Assembly: GCA_021613335.1 (NCBI GenBank)
Contig: JAJTWR010000044.1
Location: 2,872,001-2,936,000, forward strand
Direction of reading: 5' to 3'
Origin: Whitmania pigra
Lineage: Eukaryota; Annelida; Clitellata; Hirudinida; Haemopidae
Length of the DNA stretch: 64,000 nt
The position numbers were made by a program, and so were the translations under genes. Positions 1-13,300 of this stretch are shown here, piece after piece; the stretch's first letter is position 1; every line of letters begins with the position of its first letter. The notes under the pieces are model-generated. The model ran no database searches, was not told where the DNA came from, and worked only from the letters and a program-made list of their open reading frames with translations.

Positions 1-1301
1 TAAATCTTTATTTACAACATAAATACCTTAGACTAAAAACCACAGGAAACCGTCTCTAATCATTCTCAAACAGCTTTCAACAGTCCATATTTATGAACGT
101 TGGATCTGATTAGCAACTCTAACATAGTCTACTAAAATATCAGCCAATCCTAACAAATTTTACTAAAATATAAGCCAATCGAGCTTTACGAAAAAAGGTC
201 AATACACGCTTACCAGTTGATTAAACTAGTTGTCCTTAAAATAACGATCATTATTTTAAATTACCTTCGCCTGGAGCTTAAGAATAGCATTGGCTAGCCT
301 AAACAAATAATCGATATCTAATGAAATACACTCGCGAGCCACAAATCATCCTATTAATAACAAACCTAGAAGACCTGTCTGATGATCTCAGAGACACAGC
401 CATGACATACCCTCTGAAAGAGGGCCTGTGCTTCTTCTTTTTTCCAGAATAGTTAATTTGCATCTACTTAATCCTTCCTCGTAACCCAGCTTTCCAAATC
501 CTTCTATCATCCTTGTTGCCCTTTTTTTGTACTCTTACATCCTTTCTCAAATAAAGGTTCCACACTTGCACACTAACGCCCAAACCACTCACATATAATA
601 ATATACACTAATATAAGGTGAACTTTCTCAGCAAGCCGGTAGTTGCATTGATGACAGACTTTAAGGAAAATTTGAGATCTCGACATGGATTTATGCAGCA
701 GATTGTCACTGAGATGATGTACCAACTGGCTATATACTCAGGGCCTCCGACAGAAATTTCAAGCCCCTACATTATGTTAAATCGGAAATAAAAAAATTTA
801 AAAAAATGGTTTTAATACCAATTTATTTTTGGGCTTTTGTGCACTTTTAAAAAAGTAATTTTTAATTTAACTATAAAATAAGGAACCTTTAAACTTACAA
901 TTGCATGCATAAGTTTAAGAAATGTTTTCAACTTAACTTTTAAAAGCAGTCTATCTTGGCGCTTTTGCTCGTGAATGTAAACTTGTGGAAATTATTGTTA
1001 TACGTCTGGATATGTCAGGAATAGACTGTTGTGTTGATATAAAGGATTTGTAGGTATATTTGACATCATTTTTATGTTAGCGGTTATCTGGTTTAATGCT
1101 TTAATCACGCGAAAGAGTTTGTCCATTTAAAGATGCTTCCACATCGTTATAATTGTACATTAAGCACTGGTCATTAAGAATAGTATAAATGCAAAAGTGA
1201 AAAAAACGTTGCAAACTATTTTATGAATAAAACCATTTTTAAGTAAAATTCTGGCTTTTACGTGGATGTTAAGCCAATTTTTCAAAATCAAATCTTGTTA
1301 G
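1..1301. other. ATR upstream region, no supported gene
   Basis: I see no gene here that I can support. The ATR promoter and first coding exon(s) should lie in this stretch, because the first clear ATR exon at 1302 begins in mid-frame after an acceptor and has no usable ATG. An open stretch from an ATG at 651 to about 791 could be read as 46 codons, but it matches nothing I recognise and no donor in it clearly joins to 1302. The rest is AT-rich without obvious repeats. Confidence 0.5.
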
Positions 1302-4300
1302 GAATGAAAATCCTGATCCTACAAAGTGGAAAGAACTGGTGATAAAAACTGTGGAGAATGTCCTTCTGCAGGCCGATGGTTACTATGATGCTGTTAGTAA
1401 TTAAAGCCAATTGGTTTAATTAATTCTAATTGCAGTTCGAGATGTGGGTCAGCACAGTGATATTCACACAGGACTGGATTTTATTTTAAATGCCAGTGAA
1501 AGATTCCCAGAAATTTTTGTCAGAAGTGACAGACTCAATGGGCCAACATTCAACGATGCACAAAGTGGGTGTGCCCTCTTTTCTATTAACCTTATTTTCA
1601 TTAACTGGTTTTGTGATAATTTAATTCTTAAGTTATTTTTTTCTCATTTGCACAGGCTTAACAAACTGGATCACTTCTCACTTAATAAGAATTTCAAGTC
1701 TTTTGCCAAAGTTACACATCTGTTGTAAGGGAATGAACAAAGATTTGTTATTTGAGAAGCATATTGAAATGGAGTCAAAAATAGCAAATGTTTTGAGTGC
1801 ATTTGTGCACTTAGTTAGGATTCACAACTTCTCACATTTTATGGAAATTCTGCAGAATTTTGTAACTTCTTTATTTGATGTGTTTGATGCCCTTGAGATC
1901 TTTTTAGAGGACAAATTTCATGCTGCCATCCCTTTGAAACAGTTCCAGAATGACTCATTTCCAAACGAGGAGTCAAAAAAAATAACTCTAGTCTTGAATG
2001 ATTCCGATGCTTGCTTTCAATTGCTGATCACCAATTTGTAAGTTTTTGTATTTTGACTACATTGGCTAACATGTGCCACTGTATTCTAAAATACAGTTAA
2101 ACTTTGTTTAATTCTCAGAAAAGTTGTTCAGGATACCCTGGTGTACAGTTGCTTGTTTTCACATACTCTTCATCAGTTTTGGCCGTTGGTTTTGAAAACA
2201 CTCCAAATTGGAGATTGTGCCTTGAAAAGTGTAAGCCTCACCAAAGGGGGATTAGTTTTAAGTCGGCTTTGCATCATTTTTTAATTTCAGGCTTCATTGG
2301 AGTTTCTCAGGAATCTTGCTGAATTTTCAAAACCTTCGCTGGAACAGTATATGGAGTTAATTGTTATGCTGTTTGAAATGATCTGTGAAATTCCTTCTAT
2401 TTCTGCTGATGAGTGAGAGGATGATGATGATAATAAATAGTTTTGACTTATTTTAAATTCGCATGATGACATTCACAGGTATACCATGCAGCTCCAACAA
2501 GAGATTTGTAAATCTTTGCAGGATCTTGTGCAATCAAAGGAAATATTTTACCTACATAAAGTATAAAATATCATTTAAATTCTGCATTCTTTCATTAGAT
2601 TTTTGATTGTTGACTTTCAAAATTGTCTTCAGTTGCCAATTATCAACTGCATATATTACAACTTGATGGAGGTATTCAAAGAACCAGGAATAAACAAATT
2701 TAATGAGGAAATGAAACTCACTTTTGTGACTTCTGTGACAGAATGTTGCAAATTTATGTGCTCCAGGTCTGAGGATGAGTTTCAAAATAATGTTTCACAA
2801 CTTATCGAGATTGGATGTCAGTTGTCGACCTGTGTTCTTTCATCACAAGATGAACATTTTCTCAAGGTGAATGTCACTTTCAATTTTAGTAAATTTAGAT
2901 TTACAATCAATGATTATGTGAAGTTTAATTATGATCAACGATTAAAATGAATTCTTTGCTTGATGTTCAATTTTATGAACATTTCAGTGCTGTCAAAAGT
3001 TTTTTTTGCAAGTGACCAAATCAGAGGTGGAACATTACTTCAGCGAGCGAGTCAAATCAGAATGTTCTTCCGAACCAACGATTCTTGAAATGAGGTGAAG
3101 TCTCGATGCATTTACTCGGGTTTACAACTAAAATCTTTGCCATTGTTCAACAACATTTATTTTATTTCGTTTCAAGAGAGTTGCAGTGTTCCACGAATGA
3201 TGTTTCTCGGATGTCGCAGCACTTGTTTGTGGTTCTTGTCGACATAATTAAGAACTTCGAAGCTTCGTTGTACGGCCGGAACTTTGTGAGTTCATGAGAT
3301 TTTGTTTCTGTAAAACTAGACTGAATTGTGTAAATTAATATTAGGAAGATTGTGAGAGGCATTTGACACTCATTGGATGGTTTTATGAGACTTTGTCTCT
3401 CAGTTCTGGGCTTCTCATGAAATACATCACCAATGAAGAAAAAAGGTTAACATTTGCAAACATTGATTATTTGGAGTGATACAGTTCTATATATATGCTT
3501 AAAAGTTAAATTGTTTGACTTGTAAATGTAGCCTGTTCAGGCCGTGCATATGCGACGAATCAGTAAAACTCCTGCATCTCTTGCTTAATTTTTTGGGTGA
3601 AATTTCAAACAACATGGAAAGTGTCAGGAATTGTTTTCAAAAAATGACTTCTCTTTTCATTTCCATTGTTTACATGAGCGGTGAGAACTTAATCTACGAA
3701 CATTCTACAAATGCAACCTTCAATTTAATTAAAATTTTTGTGCAGACTTGTTTGATCTCGACTTCGAGTTGTGTTCCTTGGTCATCGGTTTCGCCTCACT
3801 TCCGTGGCTCTCGGTGAGAATTTATTTTTCAATAATTTTTGTTTTGTTTCAGATTTGATTTGTCAGTTCACGATGGTTTGTGATTTCCCTTTAGTCGGAA
3901 ATGTCGTGCCTCGATTTGAAGTTGAAAGATTTGAAAATGTTCTTCAAGTTATCGGATCGCGTATCAGATTATTTTGGTTTGTTTGCCGAGTATAATTTTG
4001 ATTCATTAAACTGTTACCCTTTATAAATCTTTTAATAACTATTTTTGAATATTTTATTTCTTAATAGTTTATTAACTTTGCAATGCAACTTGTCTGAATA
4101 GCCTCATTTTTATAGTTCTATTTGCATCAACAGAAGAGAAATCATTGACTGACTGCATTTATTTGCTTTGCACAACTTCAAAACCCCATCTTGCCCATCA
4201 GTGGAGATTTCATGCACTGAGAAAAGCTTGGGTTTGTTTTGAAAAAGCATTGATAAGATATTATTGACATTATTATAAGAAAATTCCAATTTTTTTCTGC

Positions 4301-7300
4301 TTCGTTAAAGTCTGACACAAAAGTCTACCTCAAATGTGCTGTCCTAGAGAACATGTTCGTCGCTCGACACAGAATCTCGACATTTGGATTGCAATTTACA
4401 ATTGACATTCTGGAGTGGGTGTTGTTTTTGAATTGTTTTTTAACTCTTATCAATATTTATTGCTTAATTTGAATTTAATCTGATGTGATCATTGGAGGTG
4501 ATATTTGTATTGTGCAGAGAGACTTTGAAAAGTTCTGATGAGAGGATGGAATTATCAGTTGTCAAATCCTTGAAGGGCTTGCTTTGTTCTTTGTCGGGAC
4601 AGGCCCAAATTATGAGGTACTTTTAGTTTCTTTATGCATTTGAAGCTGGTTCGATGTTTTGTACTTTCAGTGTTTTGTACTTTCAATGTTTTGTACTTCC
4701 AGACCTGTTGTTCCATTCGAGGAGGAGGACATAAAAATGAATATTTTCTTCACCTGCAAGGAATGTCACTCTTTGCAAAGTTTGTTTAAATTAAGTCGTG
4801 TTTACTTTGGAATAATTCATGAATAGGAAATATTGCTGTTGTTTTGACCAGTTTGTTTAAATCGAAAATATCCATGACTTTTAAAAGAAACGACTTTTAC
4901 TCTTGATTTTAATGACTTGGTTTGGTCATGTGCTCATTTGCTCATGTTTGCCTGCAAAATGGAAGAAAACCTTCTCAACTTTCAAAACCTTTGCTGATTT
5001 ATTCATTTTTCAGGGTCCCATGTCATAGAAACGAGTCCAATTGTTGTTGCAAGTGTTTCCAACTCCCAGGTTTGTTTGGTGCTCAAAGTTCTCAAGAATC
5101 TCTTCCACTCGAAACATCCTGCTGTTAGATCAGGTATTTTAAACCTTTAATAGTTTTACATTTATAAACAGTTTTTATTATTTTAAAATTTCAAGACATA
5201 AGCCCTGTTATTTTGTTTTGTTTTTTTAAGGACTTGTGAACTGTTTCAAAGTCTTCTACATGCACATTCAAAAGTTTTTTGAATCCAACAAAACTTTGCT
5301 CATGGAATTTGTGGAGGAAGGTCTTCTGATGATGAAGGATTCTGACAGAGGAGTTAGGATGGGATTCAGGTTGCAATTTAATAATCACTTTCATTTATTT
5401 AGCTCTCTACACAGATACTACATTGTATATATACTTAAATTGTAACTTATATCAATGTCACGGTTTGTGGCATTTCAGTGAAGTCGTCTGCCACCTTTTG
5501 CCGAAAAAGATCAACAGAGATGCGGTGGAAGAAATGATCGTGAGGTGGATAAATGAACGCATAGACGTCACCTGCAACTCGGCCTGCTTTGTTGAAACGT
5601 TCCTGGTGACACTGTCGCATTTGGCATGGTAATTGGCGGTTTTCATTGATAATTGCATTTGACATTGTTATTCTTTGTGTGTTTGAAGTGCACATTGAAT
5701 ACAACCTAATTAAAAAATAATTTTATGAAAGGAGATTTGGATGTTATGTGTTTCTCCTGAACTTTACATTCTGCATCTTTCATGCAGGGTTTGTGATGGC
5801 GAGTTGTTGCTGACCTGTGTGTCGATGATTCTCAACATTTACTTCTTTCCAAATGAGGACAAACTCGAAATAATGGCAGATAAACATGTTTGTATTTCAC
5901 TTGTCTAACTGTGTTTTAAATTGTTCAGTTTTAAATTGAAATTTTTGCTTTAAAGCTGAAACAAATCTGTTCACACCATGACACAACAATGGATCTTCTT
6001 TTCAGAAGATTTGCAAAACCAATTTGCCAGGTTATGCTTGAATTTAAATATCTGATTGAATCGTCAGTTTAATGTAAGGTTTCTTTATCAGGCGATCACA
6101 ATTTGCCTCTACGAGACAAAGCAGATGAAACCAAATTGGAATGTTCTGGAATTTCTTAAGAAAGTTGCAAACATATTTTTGTTTGAAAGTGCACAGTCTT
6201 TTTTAAAGGTAATAGTCAAATTTGAATATGCTTAACTGTCTATTTATTTAATTAAAATTTGTGGTGATGTAATAATAATAATTAATTTAAAGAAAAATGA
6301 AGGCCTCATCCTCCCATTCCTTATCATGAAAGCAGATGACACTGCCTCGATACTCCTAAGACGTCTGTCTCAAATAATGGATGATGTGAGTCAACGTCAT
6401 TGTTATGTCTTGCATTATCACCTGAATAGTAACAATTTTTGTTAACTAAATTTAATAACTTGAAACAGAAAAGCCACAAAAATTGTTTACTAAGGATCAT
6501 TGGCCAGATATTCTGCCATATTGTGATAACTGCAAAGTCAAAGGATGACCACAAAAGGGCTTATGTCTTTCTTGAGGTGAAACATTTTCTGATCGATTGA
6601 ATTTTTATTATTAATTTAATTAATTTGCCTACATTTCAGAAAGAGGTTGAAATGTCTCTGTATGATCTGCTCAACTATGCTTCTCACATCGACAGTTACC
6701 TGCTCATTTACCTGAGCGAATGTCAAGAACAGGTTTACAGAATTTCTAAAACCTTTAATTTTATATCAGTACTTGCATAACACATGTTCAATACATCAAT
6801 ACTCTTATTTTCTTATTGATGTAATTAACTTTTATTGTTGTTGTTGTTATTAATTGCCCAAGGTGTTGCAAGGTCTGAAAATTTGGATGGATGTGAAAAG
6901 ATATTTTGCTGAGGGTCAACCTGAAGTTAGGCATTACTCACAGAAAGAATTGGTACTTATTAAGAATTGGTACTTCTTTCGTTATGTGAAATAATTTTTT
7001 TTAAATTTACAACATACTGTTTTTATGTTGCCAAATGATTTCTATTTATTGCTGTTCATCCTCACAGGCAGATGATTTGCAACCAAACCTGTTGGGCATC
7101 TTGGTGCACTTCGACAAATATTTGAATGATTATGGAACTTCTATGAATGACAAATTGAGGGTTTGTTGTTTTCACAGAAGAATGCACAATATTAGCTTTA
7201 AGTTCTGGAAATTTTAATTAAATGTCTCAAATTTTAATCTAGGCTTATGGAAGCTTGAATTCATTAATGAAGCTAATGGGAGAGAAATACATCACTCAAG

Positions 7301-10300
7301 TGAGGATAAGATTCATGAAGACACTCAAGTTATTATTTCTTCTTTTGGCTTTGTTGTCTTATATAAGAATTATATAATAATAATAATAACGAAAATAATA
7401 ATTAATCGATGTTCATTTGGAACTCTCAATTTAAGAATCGGCCTTCAGTTCCGAGACGAACAGTTTGCCAAACTTTGTTGTGAGGTTTGGTCCACATTTG
7501 TGAAGACGTGAGTTTGGTATATTTTGGAATACTTTTTATGTCTGAATTCTTATCCTTTGCAACCTCAGCGTAAAAGTGTCATCACTTGGTTCGATGCTGA
7601 CTCAAGTTGTGGTTTTCCTTCTGCCTCTGTTCAATCAGTTCCCGAGTCACGTCGGAAAGATCTTCAACTACCTCATCGTGGAAAACAGGTTCGACACCTT
7701 TTGTGTGTTGGGTTAGGTTTGTGTGTTGCACCTTTAAAATCATATTAAATACGGTACATTACAGGGAGACTCTACACCAATATTTGTGCGATTTGTACTT
7801 CATGCCCATTGCCCCCGAGCTCAAAGAAGTAAATGGTGTTCTCAAACTTTACCAAGAGGGGGAATATAGGTTCGTGAGAATCACTGTTTACAGTTTAGAT
7901 TAATGAAGTGTACTTAATTGTACTTCATCACCCTGAAGTTGTAAGGGCCTGTCCAATCAGATTGAAAGGCTAATCAAAGGCATTACTCACGATTCAATTG
8001 AGGTCAGGCAAATGGCTCTCTCCAAGCTAAGAGAGCTTTTGAAAAGCTCAAAGGTTGGTCAAAAGCCATAATTTTTATCTTCAGTTTAACGTAAAACACC
8101 ATATTGAACACTGTAGAGTGATGTGCACAATCTCATACTCGGCAACGAAGCTGTGGATCCAATTGTATCCAAGATGGTGGCTGTTGTAAGCATTTGATTT
8201 GACTTAATCAAGCATTCTGTTTCAACTTAACCACCATTTCTTGTGCAAAATAAAAGATATTTATTTTGTTTACCTTTTGTATAGTTTCTGATGCTGCTAT
8301 TAATATTCATGTATTTAGATTTTTAAGTATCTTGTGGAGACTGGTTGATTTTAAGCAAATAATTTTGGAAATAATGATATCTAACAATCATTGATTTTAA
8401 TAAATTAAATAATTTGTTTTCTCCTAAGTTGTTGTGTGGCTGCAGAGAATCGGACACAAACGTAAGAAACCTAACTGCACAATGTCTCGGTGAAGTAGGA
8501 GCCATCGATCCAGGAAGGTGAAGAAGATTGTTTTTGTTTTTTTGATGCCAGCGTTCAGGTTGGCCAAATGGGTTGCCTTCCTGCGTTGGCAACGGTCGTA
8601 ATGTGTTGCGGTTGAAACCCTGCATTGCCACAAGCACCCTTGGGAAGGACCTCCACAGAAATGGTTTCAAGAAGTGCCTCTGATGCTATGCATATGGTGC
8701 TATATAAATTAACTACATTTTCACTGGAATATTCTCCTTTTGAACAGGGTCGAGTTGCTGTCTGCAAGGCAAGGTTCGAGGATGGACTACATAGGCACAT
8801 TGGAGGGAGAAACTTTCTGCATGAAACTAATCAGTGAAATGACCAAAGCATTCTTAAGAGTTGATGATTCCGTTCAAGTATTCATCTTCTGACATTTTAT
8901 ACATTTTTGAAATTGTGCTTTGTACTTAATGTGGCTGTTTCTTGTTTAGGATTGCGTTGCATATGCAATTCAGGAACTCATGAAGATATGCGGAGTGGAG
9001 GTGAACAACGAAAAGTGGAATCAGTTTTCTGAAGATGCCCTTGAAATTCTGACACCTCTCCTCAAATCCAGGTTTTAATGAAAAACACATTAATGTACAA
9101 CATATTTGTATAGAAGTATTTTAAATGAGTTTTATAAAGTTTGTATTGCTTATGAATTAAATAATGTTGTAATTTTATCACTCAAGGTACAAAGTAAATC
9201 TTATTCGCAACTGGGGAGACCTGCAGAAGCCAATATACGGCAGTGAAAAAGCAAAGACTTTTGAGAAATGGGTGTGCACCTTGACGGGGTACCTTGGTTC
9301 AATGGTCAGTTATGGAATCCAACAGTACCTGTGAGTGTTTAAATTTAAGTTAATTAAGGTCATTGTATTTGTTTACAGATGAGTACAGAAAAATGCAAAA
9401 CAGTGTTTGATGCTTGTTACGGAGTCCTGAGATCAGATTCGAGGGTGGCACTTTTGTTGCTTCCTGTCATTTCCATACAGATCCTTATTGAAAACAACCC
9501 AGAACATTGCGAAATGGTGATTTTGTTAATAATTCATCAAAATTAATTTTTCACATTAATGTGTTAATTAGCCTCATCAAATCCTCGTGAACATAATATT
9601 CACAATAAAAAAATGGTTTGAATCAGCTACTTCAGGAGATCCTGACAGTTTTGAACGACTGTCGCCACTTCAACGGAGGTCTCGACAATGACGAACAGAA
9701 CGACCGCATTTCGGTGTCCGACATACGACACGTGTGCGCACAAACCGTCTTCACTCTGTTCGATCGCATCGCAAGGTTCCTCAGACAACAAACTGCCCAC
9801 CACACTTTATCTGCCGAGACAAACAAAGACAAAAAAGCTGGTAAACGTTTATTCCTAAACTATGTTGCTCGTGAATGTAATTTCTACAGATATTACTCAC
9901 CCATTGTAATGTTGCTTGTTTGTAGCTTTTGAGAGAAACATTGAACTGATGAAATCTTTTTTGGTGAAAGTGCCCGAGGAGGTTCTTTCCGTGGCTTCGT
10001 ACAACTGCGGTGCTTACACTCGTTCGTTGAGGCATTACGAGTTGTACATTAAATCATCCAACTCAAAGTTTCCTGACAACTCAGAATTCGTGGACTTTCT
10101 ATTGGTTGGCATTTGTTGATTAATGCTGCTCAATGTATTCTTGCATGAAGTCATTAATGATCTTTGACCCTACAGAAGTTGTATTTGGCCCTGGACGAGC
10201 CGGACGGAGTTTCGGGTGTGATGTCACTGCAACAGGTGCAGCCATCGATCACTCAGCAGATTCACTGCTTTGAAAGTGTCGGTGAGTGCAAATTACATTT

Positions 10301-13300
10301 GAAGCATTTCATCCGATTTCTGTCAAACGTCGTATTCCTTTGCACAGGACTCTTGTCGGACGCGTCGACCTGTTACGACCGAGCCATACAGTCGGATCCT
10401 TCGAACATGGTTCTCAAAAAGGGTCTGCTCAAAATCCGATTAGCTCATGGAGAACTGAATTCTGTCCTAAATCTGGCCAACGGAATGATAAGCAATGAGT
10501 TAATAACAATTTAAATAGTTTTGGAGTTAAAAAATATTTCATTGAAAACAATGTTTCTGCAGTTCTTCCTCGAACCAGGTGCTCAACAGGTTCCGTGTCG
10601 AAGCAGCTTGGAAGCTTGGAGAATGGGACAAGCTCGAACTTTATCTCGACTCCGTAAGTTCTCTTGACGGTTATTTTTAGATTTGTTTCTTTCATTAATT
10701 TTTAATGTATTTTTTTGGTTTTAATTTGTAATGTTTTTTGTTGATTTTGTTTTTAATGCTTGTTAATTTAAGGAGAACCAATCGATCGACTGGAACGTGG
10801 GACTCGGAAGATTGCTCACATCGATGAAGACGAAGGTAGGAATCTGTGACCGATTCGAAGATTTTCGTTAACGACTCGAGAATGTTTTTAGGATTCGCAA
10901 GGATTCAACGAGAACATTGCACCTCTGAGGCTCAGCGTAATGGTGCCTTTGTCAGCTGCCAGCATGGAAATGGGTTCCTACCACATGGGTTATGAAAGCA
11001 TAATCAGGTTTCAATGCGTTAATATGTTCTTATTTGCTAATAATGTCAGTGAATATTAATTTCCTGTCAGTGAATATTTGTTAACTATTAATAATTATGT
11101 TAATTGCAGACTGCACATGCTCACAGAGGTAGAGGAGGCTGCATCGTTTTTGTTCAATTACCATTCGGATGACATGAAGGACAATAAGCAGGTTGCTGAT
11201 TGGCTGGATGCCAATGTCCGATTGTGGCAGGATAGGATGGAAATATGTCAGGTTGTTTGATAGCAAATTCTTTTCAAATGTTGTTTAAAGGTTTGGGTTG
11301 TCTGCAAAATTGAAATGATATTTTAGGGTTGCTTAAGAGTTTTTAGAAAAATTTAAGATGCAACCATTAGAGCAGTGTTTTGTTTTCTTGACAGCATTCT
11401 TATAAGGCCATTTCTCCAATTCTCGACCTGCACAGAGTTCTTCTGAAACTCATTGGTCAGGAAACGGGGGTGGATGTTAGTGTTAACATCAGTTCGTGCT
11501 GGTTGTCGTCTGCAAAGAATGCGAGAGAGTGAGGCATTGTTTCTTAAATTGTTCGATTATTTGGTCAATGTTTGTACTCTGAGGTCATCATTTGAACTTC
11601 TGGAAGGTGCGGTCTGATTCAAATGGCTCACGGTTCACTGTTGAGTGCCGGAGATCATCACATGCCAGAGTTTTGCATGGAGAGGGCAGCCTGGTTTTGG
11701 AACAAGGTGATTTTGGTTTTTTTGGTTTTGGTCTGAAGATGACAAGGTCCATAAAATTCAATAAATGGTCAATAAATTGAAATCATCAATTCATTGCATA
11801 ATTCAGGGGAATGAATTGTAATCATCAATTCATTGCATCATTCAGGGAAATATATTGTAATCAATTCATTGCATCATTCAGGGAAATATGTTGTAATCAA
11901 TTCATTGCATCATTCAGGGAAATATATTGTAATCAATTCATTGCATCATTCAGGGAAATATATTGTAATCAATTCATTGCATCATTCAGGGAGATTTTGA
12001 CCAATCCCGTAGTTGCTTGGAAAAGACTTACCAGGTTCTGTCGAATGACAGAGCGTTCAAGTCCGATGAAAAGAATCGCATAAATTTAGCCAAGGTATTA
12101 TATTAAAATATATATTAAAATATTTACAATAATAATAACAGAGTTTATTTATTATTTATTAAGTTTATTACATCAATGTTATTAAGGTAACTCGCCCACA
12201 TATTTTACAACTATATTTGTACATCATTTATGTATTTTTAAAAATCCTGGTTTAACTATTTATTTGCAGTTGCTACTGCAGTTGACTCGATACAACGATG
12301 AGTCATCGAGTCTCGAGAGTAACTCCATCATAAAAATGTTCAAAGAAGTCAGAGAATTGAACCCCAGGTGTGAAGACAGTTACTTTCATAGTGGCAAGTA
12401 CTACGACAAGATCCTGTGCAGCGTTTTGGAACAGGAAAAGAATGACAAAAAGGGGTAGGTTTAAATAGTTTATATAATATAATAGTTTAAATACTGTAAA
12501 TAGTTTAAGAAATAGTTCAAGTTGTAAATAGTTTGAATTGCAATGATTTCCATGGGATGAAAGTTATTTCCACGACCTTCCAGGAATTTCGTCCATCTTG
12601 TTATCACTCATTTCCTTCAATCGCTGGTTTACGGCAGTCAGTACATTTACCAATCCCTTCCACGCCTGCTCAGCCTGTGGCTCGATTTTGCGGCCGGAGT
12701 CACCGAGAGACAAGACGTTCAGGAAAAAGAAACGCTCGACAAAATCAACAAAGTAATTTAATTTAAAAGCAACTCGGTTTACTGACAACGTTAAAAACCC
12801 ATTTCACATTCTTCAGGCTGTTATGAGCGGATGCACAAAGCTTTCTGCTTATCAGTATTTGGTTGTTTTGCCTCAACTTATATCCAGAATATGCCATGCA
12901 CGTGCGGACGTCTTCAGCATTCTCAAGGTTGGTGATCACATTAAGTACTGCTACTGATAATAATAATAATAATAATCATAATAATAATAATAATGATAAT
13001 AATAATAATAATGATATTAATAATGTGTAACAACTATGACTTTTATGGGGTGAATTTAAAATTATAAATGCAGGATATTATCGTGAGAGTTATGAAAGAG
13101 TTTCCTCAACAATCTATGTGGCACATGATAGCTGTGTCCAAGGTTGGTTGAATTGAAATATTTGCATCACTAGCATCATCATTATTTTTTAAAGTCATCA
13201 TTATTTTTGTAAAGTCATCATTATTTTTTAAAGTCATCATTATTTTTTAAAGTCATCATTATTTTTGTAAAGTCATCATATCACATGAGGACCAAGAGGT

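Noticed and set aside
651..791. Candidate first ATR exon starting MTDFKENLRS
   Set aside because: No resemblance to ATR N termini I know, and no donor that joins it in phase to the exon at 1,302 with confidence.
11811..12083. Open frame with repeated QFIASFRE units
   Set aside because: Again a minisatellite artefact; the ATR exon starting at 11,990 uses a different frame (GDFDQS).
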